Part shown: in pieces, positions 27,742-36,660 of the stretch
How the letters are laid out: each line of letters begins with the position of its first letter
How positions within the stretch are numbered: the first letter of the stretch is position 1
Assembly: GCF_009363075.1 (NCBI RefSeq)
Contig: NZ_CP045293.1
Location: forward strand, 3,968,001 to 4,032,000
Length of the DNA: 64,000 nt
DNA from: Paenibacillus guangzhouensis
Lineage (GTDB): Bacteria; Bacillota; Bacilli; Paenibacillales; Paenibacillaceae
Reading direction: 5' to 3'
The notes under the pieces: generated by a model
The model's input: only the letters and a program-made list of their open reading frames with translations
What the model was told of the DNA's origin: nothing
The model's database searches: none
Made by a program: the position numbers and the translations under genes

Positions 27742-27798
27742 TGCAGGACTTGATCTGAATTGCTGCTTACAGCAGTGTAGATCAAGTCCTGTTTTGAT
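27742..27798 (+). terminator. Terminator of corA
   Basis: Arms CAGGACTTGATCT (27744-27756) and AGATCAAGTCCTG (27779-27791) followed by TTTTGATATTT; an inner small stem GCTGC/GCAGT tightens the loop. Confidence 0.9.
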
Positions 27799-27800
27799 AT

Positions 27801-28811
27801 TTAACCAGCTTGTCGTTGCTGATTGTCCAGATCCCGCTGACGACGGTAACGAATACGTACCAAACGAATACGCTCATAGTACATCGCTGCCTGTTCCCCC
27901 TGCAGCCCCGTGTCCCCATAGACCTCGAGCAGGATCGGCTTCAAATAGCGATACCCGTCTCGCTCCATCGCTGACCAGATGGCAGCCTGCTCCTCCATTG
28001 GCACTTGACGCAATTCTTCCTCAATAAGCCTTTCGGTATCATATCCATCTCGATCCAGCGTCTCGAGCGCGATGAGAATATTCCGGCGCGACATGCTGCA
28101 ATACTCCTCAAGATCCGTGATCGAACTCCCTTGCTGAATGCCTTCGAGCAATCGTTTCTGTTCTGCCAGGCGGTCCATTTCCTGCTTGTACTTCTGCTCC
28201 TTCTGTTTATACTGCCACTGAGCGTATTCATCCCGCGATACCCGCTCCTTCACCCAACCCAGCGGAAATTCTGTCGTCCGCTCGGCATCATGAAGCAAGC
28301 TGACAATCTCCTCGCCATATAGATTCACCTTGTTCTCTCCAAATCCAGGCAGCTGGTGCAACTCCTCCATTGTCTGAGGTACGAATACGCTGATGAGACG
28401 CAGCATACGGTTCGTCGCGATGAAATACGGCGCCTTCTTGTCAGCTGTTGCGCGAGATCGGCGCCATTGGCTTAACAACGTATATAATGCTTCATTGGGA
28501 TAGAGGTCGCTGTAGCAAGCCAGCAGTTGTGACCGAACGAGTCGTCCCGACGGCTCAGGATCACTGGCCATGCCGTCAATGATCGGCGAGAAGCCTTCTC
28601 CCAATTTGACTGCAACACCATGTCGAAATACGGTTAGAAGCTCTTCCCACGAAGTTCCTGAATACCACACGGACTGCTCCATCTGCCCATGATCGGGCTC
28701 ATGCCATGTCAACTGCCACACGCCATGCGCCTCACCAATGCTTAACTGCGATGTAACAATCCCCTCGGATTCTTGCTTCTTCTCGAATGTGTTCAGAAAT
28801 ACGATATTCAT
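27801..28811 (-). CDS. HRDC-domain protein
   Basis: 336 residues. An HRDC domain lies at about 105-175: LLSQWRRSRATADKKAPYFI, then LHQLPGFGENKVNLYGEEIV, which bind nucleic acid in RecQ helicases and RNase D. There is no helicase or nuclease domain. The middle is a charged coiled coil (QKEQKYKQEMDRLAEQKRLL) and the C-terminus has a helix-turn-helix-like segment (SSITDLEEYCSMSRRNILIA). The second ATG is taken as start, six bases after GGAGG. A terminator hairpin stands between its promoter and start, hinting at attenuation. Confidence 0.75.
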   Translation of the reverse strand: MNIVFLNTFEKKQESEGIVTSQLSIGEAHGVWQLTWHEPDHGQMEQSVWYSGTSWEELLTVFRHGVAVKLGEGFSPIIDGMASDPEPSGRLVRSQLLACYSDLYPNEALYTLLSQWRRSRATADKKAPYFIATNRMLRLISVFVPQTMEELHQLPGFGENKVNLYGEEIVSLLHDAERTTEFPLGWVKERVSRDEYAQWQYKQKEQKYKQEMDRLAEQKRLLEGIQQGSSITDLEEYCSMSRRNILIALETLDRDGYDTERLIEEELRQVPMEEQAAIWSAMERDGYRYLKPILLEVYGDTGLQGEQAAMYYERIRLVRIRYRRQRDLDNQQRQAG

Positions 28812-28843
28812 CATACACCTCCATAAAGTTCATGAACGCACGC

Positions 28844-28883
28844 AAAAAAGCACCTCTCTTATCGTGAAATAAGAGAGGTGCTT
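28844..28883 (-). terminator. Leader terminator (possible attenuator) before the HRDC gene
   Basis: Perfect 15-bp arms 28848-28862 and 28869-28883 with six T after it on the minus strand. It lies between the promoter at 28913-28941 and the gene start at 28811, so it would stop most transcripts unless relieved. Confidence 0.75.
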
Positions 28884-28912
28884 CCTCATCATCCGTTCAT
28901 GCAATTGAACTT

Positions 28913-28941
28913 ATCATAGCATATTTCCAAATGTTGGACAA
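28913..28941 (-). promoter_or_regulatory. Promoter of the HRDC gene
   Basis: Minus-strand TTGTCC (28936-28941) and TATGAT (28913-28918), spacing 17 bp. Confidence 0.65.
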
Positions 28942-29049
28942 GTATAGTCGGACAAAAGTTTTCAAATAACTATAAGTACAGAAAATATGGTTCCTGTTCT
29001 TCCCAATTTCCGCTATAATGACCTCATTATCATTAAAGGAGTGACATCC

Positions 29050-29346
29050 ATGTCTCAGCACGAGTTAGATTTTCTATCGGATACGACAGAGGCGACAACG
29101 ACGCGATTCGTGACATTCATTGGCGCAAGCTATAAACGGTTCGACCTTGCCATCATGACGACGAACCGCTTCTATGGGAAGAAATTGGTGACCGATCTTC
29201 AAGGCGGCGTGACAGCGATCATCGGAGAAGAAGATTTAGAGGAAGAAGGCTACCTGGAATTCACCTTTAAGCTTACCGAAGAAGAAGCTGGAGAGCTTCG
29301 CGAATTCCTCCATCTCGTTGTAGGACCAACCGTCTTCACGGATTGA
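29050..29346 (+). CDS. DUF3055 family protein
   Basis: 98 residues, soluble. TTTRFVTFIGASYKRFDLAI and VTAIIGEEDLEEEGYLEFTF match the DUF3055 family of Bacillales, whose function is unknown. AAAGGAG precedes the ATG at 29050; a longer in-frame start overlaps the promoter (TTCCTG, 17 bp, TATAAT). It is transcribed alone and ends at a two-way terminator. Confidence 0.85.
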   Translation: MSQHELDFLSDTTEATTTRFVTFIGASYKRFDLAIMTTNRFYGKKLVTDLQGGVTAIIGEEDLEEEGYLEFTFKLTEEEAGELREFLHLVVGPTVFTD

Positions 29347-29374
29347 GTCATCCGGGTCCGAATTCGAACATAGT

Positions 29375-29416
29375 AAAGACGGCTACTTTGCATCATCGAG
29401 CAAAGTAGCCGTCTTT
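29375..29416. terminator. Bidirectional terminator
   Basis: Perfect 17-bp arms at 29375-29391 and 29400-29416 between convergent genes. Confidence 0.9.
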
Positions 29417-29424
29417 ATTATGTC

Positions 29425-30558
29425 TCATTGCATATGCGTGCCGAATAGCAGCATATTGCTTAAAGGTCTGCCTGCAGACGTCAGCGTTCTCCCATTTGCA
29501 TAGAGCCCCGAAGATGCGCCGCCGTCCAGATTCATCGCCTGCTGTGCCCCAAGCTTCTGCATCACTTGCGCCCAGGCTTGAATTGTCGCTCCATTCACTG
29601 TCGCAATCATAATGGAGCCATCCTTCATGACAGCTATCCCGCTTCGCGCACCGCCAGCGGTCAAAATCTTAGCCGATGTAAATCCTTCAGCAGCCGGGTT
29701 CACCGCAAGCTGTCCGTCCTTCACAAGTCTTGGACCTGCCCCAACCGCGGTAATGACATCGTCCCAAGGAATCGCATTCCCTTTCAGATCCTTATAGTGA
29801 ACTTCGTATGCTGTCTGTGTACCGACCTTAAATCGTTTGGCTTGCCCCGTCTCACTGCCATTAAAGACAAGCACGTATCCTTTTGCAGGTATGTCTACGT
29901 CTTGATTTTTCGTTACTTTCGTAACCACACCTTGATCGACGACAACCATCTCACCATAGTTAAATCCGATGGTTTTGCCTCGTGCCGGCGTATAGAGAAT
30001 CGCACTCGAGTTCCCCTTTACCGGCGTTCGATTCGCAAAATAGACATAGTAGTTGCCGCTCTTGCCGCTGTCTGGATCATAGACGCTCCCCGTGACGGAT
30101 ACTCTGAGGTGATCCATCCGAACTTGGCCGTTCTTCGTAAATCCGATCGTTGTTCCCGTATTCCCAATGTGAGCGAGTTTCCCATCTTGAATGATCATGC
30201 CATAAGGCTCCGGGATACCGCCGTAGGCTTCAAAATAAGTCCCATTAATTCCATAATCCGCTTGATACCTTTTGACAATGTCTTTCATATTCGCGGCCTG
30301 GCCGACTTTACCACCTGCCAGTCCAACCTGCACGCCGATCTGTTTCGGCATAGTCACGGTCTGTACCGTATACGTTCGTCCACCTACCGCTACCTTCTTC
30401 GTCTCGACTTTCGGTTGGTAAGCGAGCTTTGGCGTACTCTTCGAAGAAGATGCCGTATTGCCCGCCGTGACTCCTTGCCCTGCTGCCGTAGCGATCATCG
30501 CTCCGGTTAGACTAAGGACGAGCGTAAGGATAAGCGTACGAATAAACCTTGTGGTCAT
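29425..30558 (-). CDS. Secreted phosphodiester glycosidase family protein
   Basis: 377 residues with a signal peptide (IRTLILTLVLSLTGAMIATA). The C-terminal domain matches the NAGPA / phosphodiester glycosidase family (DUF2233): YGINGTYFEAYGGIPEPYG, TAVGAGPRLVKDGQL and NLDGGASSGLYANG. Such proteins act on phosphodiester-linked sugars in the cell envelope, or are linked to exopolysaccharide. A Ser/Thr-rich linker follows the signal. It starts eight bases after the exonuclease gene, so the two are probably cotranscribed. Confidence 0.85.
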   Translation of the reverse strand: MTTRFIRTLILTLVLSLTGAMIATAAGQGVTAGNTASSSKSTPKLAYQPKVETKKVAVGGRTYTVQTVTMPKQIGVQVGLAGGKVGQAANMKDIVKRYQADYGINGTYFEAYGGIPEPYGMIIQDGKLAHIGNTGTTIGFTKNGQVRMDHLRVSVTGSVYDPDSGKSGNYYVYFANRTPVKGNSSAILYTPARGKTIGFNYGEMVVVDQGVVTKVTKNQDVDIPAKGYVLVFNGSETGQAKRFKVGTQTAYEVHYKDLKGNAIPWDDVITAVGAGPRLVKDGQLAVNPAAEGFTSAKILTAGGARSGIAVMKDGSIMIATVNGATIQAWAQVMQKLGAQQAMNLDGGASSGLYANGRTLTSAGRPLSNMLLFGTHMQ

Positions 30559-30566
30559 GATGACTG

Positions 30567-31442
30567 TTACACCCCGATCAATGAATTTAAGCTCTGCATT
30601 TCCAATTCTGCAAATTTGCGTTCAATTTGTGCACGATCTAAGGTGAATTCGCAGTTGTCTATCGAACAGATGAGCGGCACATCACAACGAATGCGCGCTA
30701 AATCGCGTGATAAGTGCAGCATGTCGATGTCCGCTTCAATTTTGGTACGTACGGCCTTGGTGAGTTCATGAAGGTTCGCTAATATCCCTTCAACGGATTC
30801 ATACTGTTGAACGAGCTTGTAAGCTGTCTTCTCCCCAATGCCGCGAACACCAGGATAGTTGTCGCTTGTATCGCCCATCAACCCTTTTACATCGATGACT
30901 TGTGCTGGCGTCAGTTGACGTTCTTCCATGAGTGTTACCGGATCGTAAACCATATAATTGCCGTGGCCCTTCTTCATGATGATGACATGGACACGCTCAT
31001 CAACCAATTGCAGCATGTCATGATCGCCGGTCAGAATATAAATATCCATATCGGATCCATATTGCTTCGCAATCGTACCAATGCAATCATCAGCCTCGTA
31101 TCCAGCTTCCCCGATGTTCGGAATGCCGAAGCTCTCCATCACTTCGCGAATGAGTCCAAATTGCGGGATGAGATCTTCCGGCGCATCGCCGCGATTCGCT
31201 TTATAATCCGAGAATTGTTCCGTACGAAAAGTCTTGCTTCCCATATCCCAGCAGCAAGCAATATGCGTCGGGTCGAACTTCGATACCGCGTCCCAGAAAT
31301 AACGGATGAATCCATAGATCGCATTCGTTGGAATGCCGGTGCTTGTCTTGCGAATATAACCGCCATATGCTGTCGCATAATAAGCGCGGAATAACAAAGC
31401 CATCCCATCAACGAGGAGCAACTTCTGCTTATTCTGTTCCAA
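30567..31442 (-). CDS. 5'-3' exonuclease (flap endonuclease type)
   Basis: 291 residues, like Bacillus YpcP and the N-terminal domain of DNA polymerase I. LLLVDGMALLFRAYYA, CCWDMGSKTFRTEQF, GYEADDCIGT and ILTGDHDMLQLV hold the metal-binding acidic residues; GDTSDNYPGVRGIGEKTA is the helix-hairpin-helix with the second metal site. It removes RNA primers or flaps during replication and repair. No polymerase domain is attached. Confidence 0.92.
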   Translation of the reverse strand: MEQNKQKLLLVDGMALLFRAYYATAYGGYIRKTSTGIPTNAIYGFIRYFWDAVSKFDPTHIACCWDMGSKTFRTEQFSDYKANRGDAPEDLIPQFGLIREVMESFGIPNIGEAGYEADDCIGTIAKQYGSDMDIYILTGDHDMLQLVDERVHVIIMKKGHGNYMVYDPVTLMEERQLTPAQVIDVKGLMGDTSDNYPGVRGIGEKTAYKLVQQYESVEGILANLHELTKAVRTKIEADIDMLHLSRDLARIRCDVPLICSIDNCEFTLDRAQIERKFAELEMQSLNSLIGV

Positions 31443-31590
31443 CTTGAATCTCTCCTAACTGTAATCTAGTAACAATCTCGAAGAGCTTACGAAGTATATT
31501 CCTTCGGAAACATTTCAAGTAACTAGGCATCCTATTATTCTATCATAGTACGCTCGTAACTGCCCGGCCTCTTTTTGCCATTATAGAGGC

Positions 31591-31652
31591 TGTTCAAAAA
31601 GTCATCATTTGCCCACATCAGAATGTGTGCTAAAATGCCGACTTCTTGAACA
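31591..31652. repeat. Short palindromic MITE-like element
   Basis: Terminal arms TGTTCAAAAAGTC (31591-31603) and GACTTCTTGAACA (31640-31652) are inverted with one mismatch; inside, CACAT/ATGTG and ATTT/AAAT extend the fold. GGCTGTTCAAAAAGT-type ends are seen on several insertion sequences. No target-site duplication is obvious. Confidence 0.5.
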
Positions 31653-31672
31653 TTCATTATCCTATCCAGGGA

Positions 31673-32032
31673 TCAGCCCCAGCTTGTCTCATACTGTTCT
31701 TCTTTGTACCCCACCGTTACTTGCTGCCCATCGGTAACTATCGGACGTTTGATCAATCGGCCATTCGAGGCAAGCAGTTTGATCTGTTCATCTGCGCTCA
31801 GCTTCGGCAGCTTATCTTTTAATTGCATTTCACGGTAGACTTCTCCCGACGTATTCCAGAATTTCTTCAGCTCTAGGCCGCTATGTTCGATTAATGTCTT
31901 CAATTCTGCTTCTGTCGGTGCGACCTCGAAAATATCTTGAAGCTCCAGTTCATGGCCCTTGGCTTGCAGCGACTTGGTCGCGCTGCGGCAAGTACCGCAT
32001 TTTGCATAATGATAGACTTTTAACTTGGACAT
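31673..32032 (-). CDS. ArsC/Spx-family protein (YusI/YffB-like)
   Basis: 119 residues with a thioredoxin-like fold. KVYHYAKCGTCRSATKSLQA holds the CxxC pair; NTSGEVYREMQLKDKLPKLS and NGRLIKRPIVTDG are family hallmarks. Members act as Spx-type regulators or glutaredoxin-like arsenate-reductase homologs; the CGTC motif resembles YusI. The ATG at 32032 is nine bases after GGAG. It follows the pseudouridine synthase gene by 23 bp. Confidence 0.85.
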   Translation of the reverse strand: MSKLKVYHYAKCGTCRSATKSLQAKGHELELQDIFEVAPTEAELKTLIEHSGLELKKFWNTSGEVYREMQLKDKLPKLSADEQIKLLASNGRLIKRPIVTDGQQVTVGYKEEQYETSWG

Positions 32033-32055
32033 CACGTTATTCTCCTTTTAACTCT

Positions 32056-33027
32056 CTATGTTATTTCGTTCTTCATCGCGTCTTGCAGCTGCTGAAGATC
32101 GTCTGGTAGTTCGGCGGTAAATTCCATCCATTGCTTCGTAATTGGATGCGTCAGACCAAGCTTCCAAGCATGCAGCGCATGCCGACCCATTCGATCGTCG
32201 AGCGCCAGTGCCTTCGTCAGCGTTCTCTCGTCTATTGGATGAAGGAACTTGTACATTTTATCCCCGATCAATGGACAGCCGATCGATTGCATGTGTACAC
32301 GGATTTGATGCGTGCGGCCTGTCTCCAGCTTAAGCTGAACCATCGCGCCCGCGGCTTCCGGATACGACTCCAGCGTCTTGTAATGCGTTGTTGATTCATA
32401 TCCGGTTGGTGTCACAATACGAATATGGGGCGATTCCGGGTCGCGATCAATCGGACCTTCAATCGTCCCATCCTGCGGCTCCGGCATGCCGTGCACGAAA
32501 GCCAGATATTGCTTGTCCACTTGCCCTGCGATCATCTGCTCCGATATATGCTGATGAATATATGGGTTCTTCGCAATCGCGAGTACACCTGAAGTCTCTT
32601 GATCCAAGCGATGAACAGGCCGGAATCGATAATTCCAGCCCTGCTGCTGCCAGTAATGGACAACGCCATTCGCCAGTGTATTCATATAATGGCCATGGGT
32701 GGGATGGACGATGATTCCTGGTTCCTTATGCACGACCAGCAGATGTTCATCCTCATAGAGGATGGTGAAATCGATCGGCTGCGGCAAAATATCATCCGAC
32801 TGCTCCTGCTCCATCCGAATCTGAACGCAATCCCCCGCCTGTACGCGTACGCTGATATAACGCCGCTCACCGTTCACCGTAATTCCTTGTTCTGTTAACT
32901 TCAATCGCGACATTAATTTGCGGGATACCATTAATCGATTCGATAGAATCGTCTTTAACAGCATCCCTTCCTCCGTTGCAGGAACAATGTACGTGATCGG
33001 TTCGTAATACTTCGTCTCTGTTGTCAT
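32056..33027 (-). CDS. RluD-family 23S rRNA pseudouridine synthase
   Basis: 323 residues. An S4-like N-terminus (SRKLMSRLKLTEQGITVNG) is followed by the catalytic domain with PVHRLDQETSGVLAIAKN, where Asp of HRLD is the nucleophile, and LETGRTHQIRVHMQSIGCPL. It converts uridines in rRNA to pseudouridine; which site cannot be told. The start overlaps the stop of the adenosyltransferase gene by four bases (ATGA), so both belong to one operon with cobU. Confidence 0.92.
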   Translation of the reverse strand: MTTETKYYEPITYIVPATEEGMLLKTILSNRLMVSRKLMSRLKLTEQGITVNGERRYISVRVQAGDCVQIRMEQEQSDDILPQPIDFTILYEDEHLLVVHKEPGIIVHPTHGHYMNTLANGVVHYWQQQGWNYRFRPVHRLDQETSGVLAIAKNPYIHQHISEQMIAGQVDKQYLAFVHGMPEPQDGTIEGPIDRDPESPHIRIVTPTGYESTTHYKTLESYPEAAGAMVQLKLETGRTHQIRVHMQSIGCPLIGDKMYKFLHPIDERTLTKALALDDRMGRHALHAWKLGLTHPITKQWMEFTAELPDDLQQLQDAMKNEIT

Positions 33028-33593
33028 GGCTCGGAACGGAACACCTCGGCACTACGAATATATTCAACATCAGGAACACCGTTCCGAACATTTGCCGTGC
33101 GGGCGAGTACGAAGAATAAATCCGATAATCGATTCAAATATTGGCGAACTTCAGTATGAATGTCTGCGACGCTTCCCAGCTTCACAACCAGCCGTTCAGC
33201 ACGGCGGCATACCGTTCGACACACATGAAGCGAGGCCGATCCGCTGCTTCCCCCTGGGAGGATGAATCGGGTCAGCTTCGGATTCTCTTGTTCATAATGA
33301 TCAATCCACTGTTCGAGCTGCGTCGTCATCTCGGATTGGACTTTGAAGCTCTTCCCATCTGGATTCGCGAAGGCAAGATCCGATCCACAATCGAATAGCT
33401 CATGTTGGATTTGCAGCAGGATCGAACGGATATCCGAGAATCGCTCTCCGTCTAACTGGCTGATCGCTTGACCCACGAAGCAGTTCAACTCGTCTATCGT
33501 CCCATACGCCTCGACTTGAATATGATCTTTGGGTACGCGTCCGCCGATCACCGAAGTCGTTCCTTGATCCCCCGAACGAGTATAGATTTTCAT
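33024..33593 (-). CDS. Cob(I)alamin adenosyltransferase, PduO type
   Basis: 189 residues, like Bacillus YvqK. MKIYTRSGDQGTTSVIGG is the ATP-binding N-terminus, and VEAYGTIDELN with FILPGGSSGSASLH and CRRAERL are the family motifs. It transfers adenosyl from ATP to cobalamin. It overlaps cobU and the pseudouridine synthase gene by four bases each. No other cobalamin synthesis genes lie in the window, so salvage is the likely purpose. Confidence 0.93.
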   Translation of the reverse strand: MKIYTRSGDQGTTSVIGGRVPKDHIQVEAYGTIDELNCFVGQAISQLDGERFSDIRSILLQIQHELFDCGSDLAFANPDGKSFKVQSEMTTQLEQWIDHYEQENPKLTRFILPGGSSGSASLHVCRTVCRRAERLVVKLGSVADIHTEVRQYLNRLSDLFFVLARTANVRNGVPDVEYIRSAEVFRSEP

Positions 33594-34162
33594 CCTAAAT
33601 CCCTCCCGAATTTCACTTGTTTACTTAATAACTCCACAGCAATCCCTGATGTTAATAGGTACAATTGCTTGCTTCTTGCAGCTAAACGCGCGTTAATTGC
33701 CGGCAGCCAGTTATGGAATAGACGAAGGTGCGGTGTCATCTCATCCCAGCCGCTGTTCATCTCGTTCGTAATGACGAGAATGGCGCCTTGGTACGCGAGA
33801 ATGGACTGAACCAGCTCCTCGACGCGCTGCTCGACATGCGCCTTCATTGCCTTCGTGTCGAGATGCAGCGACGAAGCTGCCTTCACTTCACCATAGAGCC
33901 ATACCGCAATACTATCGATCACGAGCACGCGATTCCGTGCCGTATAAGGGTTCGATTGCACATTGATCGTATCAATAATTTCTGGAAGTAACGGATCGGT
34001 CTCAATAATTTTCCATGCAAAGGAGGAAGAAGCCACTTGTTCCTTGTCTTTATCCGGCCATCGCGAGACAAGCCACATACCCGTATTGCCGAACGTCGTA
34101 GCCAGCTGCAGAGCAAAGCTCGTCTTCCCGCTGCCTGCGCCGCCTGTGATCATTACCAACAA
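33590..34162 (-). CDS. cobU: Adenosylcobinamide kinase / guanylyltransferase
   Basis: 190 residues. A P-loop at the very start (MITGGAGSGKTSFALQLA), RVLVIDSIAVWLYGE as the Walker B-like strand and ILVITNEMNSGW match CobU, which phosphorylates cobinamide and adds GMP in the lower-ligand assembly of cobalamin. GGAGG precedes the start. With PduO it forms a small cobinamide salvage unit. Confidence 0.85.
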   Translation of the reverse strand: MLVMITGGAGSGKTSFALQLATTFGNTGMWLVSRWPDKDKEQVASSSFAWKIIETDPLLPEIIDTINVQSNPYTARNRVLVIDSIAVWLYGEVKAASSLHLDTKAMKAHVEQRVEELVQSILAYQGAILVITNEMNSGWDEMTPHLRLFHNWLPAINARLAARSKQLYLLTSGIAVELLSKQVKFGRDLG

Positions 34163-34213
34163 GTGAGTTCCTCCTTTCCTTCATTTGCTTCCTCAATCGA
34201 AATACAAGCTCCC

Positions 34214-34771
34214 CTACTCCGCCATCGATTTCAATACTTCCTTCGCAAGTTCCGGATGCGGTGCATTCGACGGAATAATGACGAATAGATTCTCTAGTGC
34301 GAACCCAATGGACTTGAACATCTTCATATCATGAATAGGCAAAGCGTAAAGATGCTCTTCCTTCTTCTCCTGCTCTTTTCCCGACGCATCCTTCACGAAG
34401 ACGGTCCCTTCTACGAAGCCGCGTTTGTATTTCTCTTTGTCGAATATATCTTCAAGCGGCGTCGTTCCCGAGTTTTTCGCGAAATTTTTCATGTCGTCCT
34501 CAGGCAGCACGATCAGATCGTTCGTGCCAACGGCTAATTCGGCGATCAATTTCTGTATGCTGTACATCGCGCTTGCATTGACTTCGATCTTCTTCTCGCT
34601 ACCAAGCTGCTGCTGCAGCTGCGCCTTCACTTGATCTGTCACTTCCGTCGGTATAACCTGCTGTGGACCAGGCATCATTAAGATCGTAAGATCCGCCTTA
34701 TCTCCGCATCCTGCTAAGAGGCCCATCGTCACTACCATCATAAGAATGATTCCGATTCTTTTCATGTCCAT
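34214..34771 (-). CDS. Lipoprotein of unknown function
   Basis: 185 residues. The signal IILMMVVTMGLLAGCGD has lipobox LAGC. LTILMMPGPQQVIPTEVTDQ and ELAVGTNDLIVLPEDDM read like one lobe of a periplasmic-binding fold, but the protein is too short for a full one. A charged loop (GKEQEKKEEH) interrupts the second half. The ATG at 34771 follows GAAGGG by five bases. It is 51 bp upstream of cobU on the same strand; a link with cobinamide uptake is possible but not shown. Confidence 0.6.
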   Translation of the reverse strand: MDMKRIGIILMMVVTMGLLAGCGDKADLTILMMPGPQQVIPTEVTDQVKAQLQQQLGSEKKIEVNASAMYSIQKLIAELAVGTNDLIVLPEDDMKNFAKNSGTTPLEDIFDKEKYKRGFVEGTVFVKDASGKEQEKKEEHLYALPIHDMKMFKSIGFALENLFVIIPSNAPHPELAKEVLKSMAE

Positions 34772-34828
34772 TGCGTCCCTTCTGCTGTGTGCATCTATAC
34801 CACCCACTATATCATAAACTTGGAAGAC

Positions 34829-34858
34829 AAAAAAAGAAGACCCTGGAAGGTCTTCTCT
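34829..34858 (-). terminator. Terminator of the two-component operon
   Basis: Arms AGAAGACC (34835-34842) and GGTCTTCT (34849-34856) with a seven-base T run on the minus strand. Confidence 0.85.
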
Positions 34859-34869
34859 TCATCGCTTGA

Positions 34870-36660
34870 CTAAGATCCGCTTCCTTGTCCGCCACATGCG
34901 GACTGACGGAATTTTAGCAAGATCGCCGTCCCTACTCCGACCTGGCTCTGAACCTTAATGTGACCATCATGCTCAAGAACGAGTTGTCTCGCAATGGCCA
35001 TGCCGAGTCCAGTCCCTTGGGGTTGATTCTCCGTCGGTGTCCCGCGATAGTAACGTTCGAATAGCCGCTGAGCGGTCGCCTCATCCATCCCGAGCCCCTG
35101 ATCTTGAATTTGGATTCGGAATATTCCTTCTGGATCGGTCTCTACCATGACTTGAATCGGCGTACCCGGCGGGTTATGCGACTGCGCATTGGCCAGTAGA
35201 TTCTCCAGAATTCGGCGAAAATATTTCACATCAACCGGATAGTAGATAGGCTGATCGGCGGATACGAATTGAATCGGTTGATGGTTGTGCTGTGGATGCT
35301 GCTGCATTTGCTGCACCATTTTGCCGATAAATTCATTCATTTCGATCTCGACGCGCTGCATCGGTACGGCATGATTGTTCAGGCGATACGTAAGATTGAG
35401 ATCGTCAATCATCTCATCCATATGAATAGACTTCTCCCGAATGATACCCGCGAACTCCTGGATCTCCTCTTGTCGCCATTCATACGCATTCGATTCAAGC
35501 ACATGCGCGTACCCCATAATTGATGATAACGGCGTCTTGAGATCATGCGAGACCCCCGCAATCCATTCTTCGCGCGTCGTCTCCAACTGCTTGCGGATCT
35601 GCTCGTTCTTCTGCAGCGACGCCGTCAGATGGTTCAATGAGTCGATCATTTCGGCGTAGGCCTTGAATCTTCGCTTCATCCGTCCTGAACGATTCATACT
35701 CCTCGTATTCCCTCTCCGATCCACGGGCTCTATGAACCGTCCCTCTGCCAGGTGCCGCAACCAATCAATCATATGCAGAATTGGCGTTCCGAATCGATGT
35801 CCATACCATAATGCCAGAAGCGCTAGCAGAATGATTATAATAACGAGCAAGATACACAGACTGATCACGAAGATATAGATCATCGCCAGATAGGGATCCT
35901 GCGGCACATTGGAATCTTTATGCGATAGCGGAAGATGCAATAACCATGTATAACCTGTCGCTGGATCGTATACGGATTCTAGCTGGGAAGCATATCGTTC
36001 AGGATATTGCGTTCGTAAAATAATATCATGGACAGCATATTGGCTGGGTCCGTCTGGCGGTTTGTTATAAGAGGCGACTTCCGTTCCCTTCCCATTAAGG
36101 ACCTGCACCCAAGCCGATAGTTGCGAGATTTGCGCGGTTAGCTCCTTCGTCATCTGAACCTCGCCATTCTTAAATCGAGCAGATTGCAGCAAGTCCTCCT
36201 TCATCTCGGTAATCAGATTCTGAACGCCATAAATCAGCGTATAGAGCTTCCCGTTCCTCTCTTGAATCCATACATATAACCCGTAAGGAAATGGGCGAGC
36301 CCCCGTCCAATAGCTCGTTAATTCACCAGAATGATATTCGCTCGGCACATCGTCCGGTGTCTCGAATTCAGCAATGACCTGATCACGATCATTCATCAAC
36401 TGTAGCCAACCGCCCTGCTCCCGCACCTGATCTAATAGTTCAGGATCAAATGTGATCTTCCCATCTTTCTCAGATAGAGAGTTCATGAGCATGGGCAGGC
36501 CTGATTTGGCAAAATCACGTTCCTGCTCCAACTGATTCAACTTATCGAAGGCCACATACATCACCGTGAGAATTATTGCGAGCAGCAGCATGCCTACGAA
36601 CAATAACTGCCTGATGTATATGAAAATAAACCGCCGGTTCACACTCTTCCGTTTATTCAT
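34870..36660 (-). CDS. Sensor histidine kinase
   Basis: 596 residues. Two membrane segments (about 14-36 and near 265-290, IYIFVISLCILLVIIIILL) flank a large extracytoplasmic sensor region. A HAMP-like region follows, then the phosphoacceptor box WIAGVSHDLKTPLSSIMGYA and the ATPase boxes LLANAQSHNP, IQDQGLGMDEA and GTGLGMAIARQL. It overlaps the response regulator gene by eight bases, and the start is taken after GGAG. The signal sensed is unknown; divergence from an M23 peptidase gene suggests a cell-wall role. Confidence 0.92.
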   Translation of the reverse strand: MNKRKSVNRRFIFIYIRQLLFVGMLLLAIILTVMYVAFDKLNQLEQERDFAKSGLPMLMNSLSEKDGKITFDPELLDQVREQGGWLQLMNDRDQVIAEFETPDDVPSEYHSGELTSYWTGARPFPYGLYVWIQERNGKLYTLIYGVQNLITEMKEDLLQSARFKNGEVQMTKELTAQISQLSAWVQVLNGKGTEVASYNKPPDGPSQYAVHDIILRTQYPERYASQLESVYDPATGYTWLLHLPLSHKDSNVPQDPYLAMIYIFVISLCILLVIIIILLALLALWYGHRFGTPILHMIDWLRHLAEGRFIEPVDRRGNTRSMNRSGRMKRRFKAYAEMIDSLNHLTASLQKNEQIRKQLETTREEWIAGVSHDLKTPLSSIMGYAHVLESNAYEWRQEEIQEFAGIIREKSIHMDEMIDDLNLTYRLNNHAVPMQRVEIEMNEFIGKMVQQMQQHPQHNHQPIQFVSADQPIYYPVDVKYFRRILENLLANAQSHNPPGTPIQVMVETDPEGIFRIQIQDQGLGMDEATAQRLFERYYRGTPTENQPQGTGLGMAIARQLVLEHDGHIKVQSQVGVGTAILLKFRQSACGGQGSGS

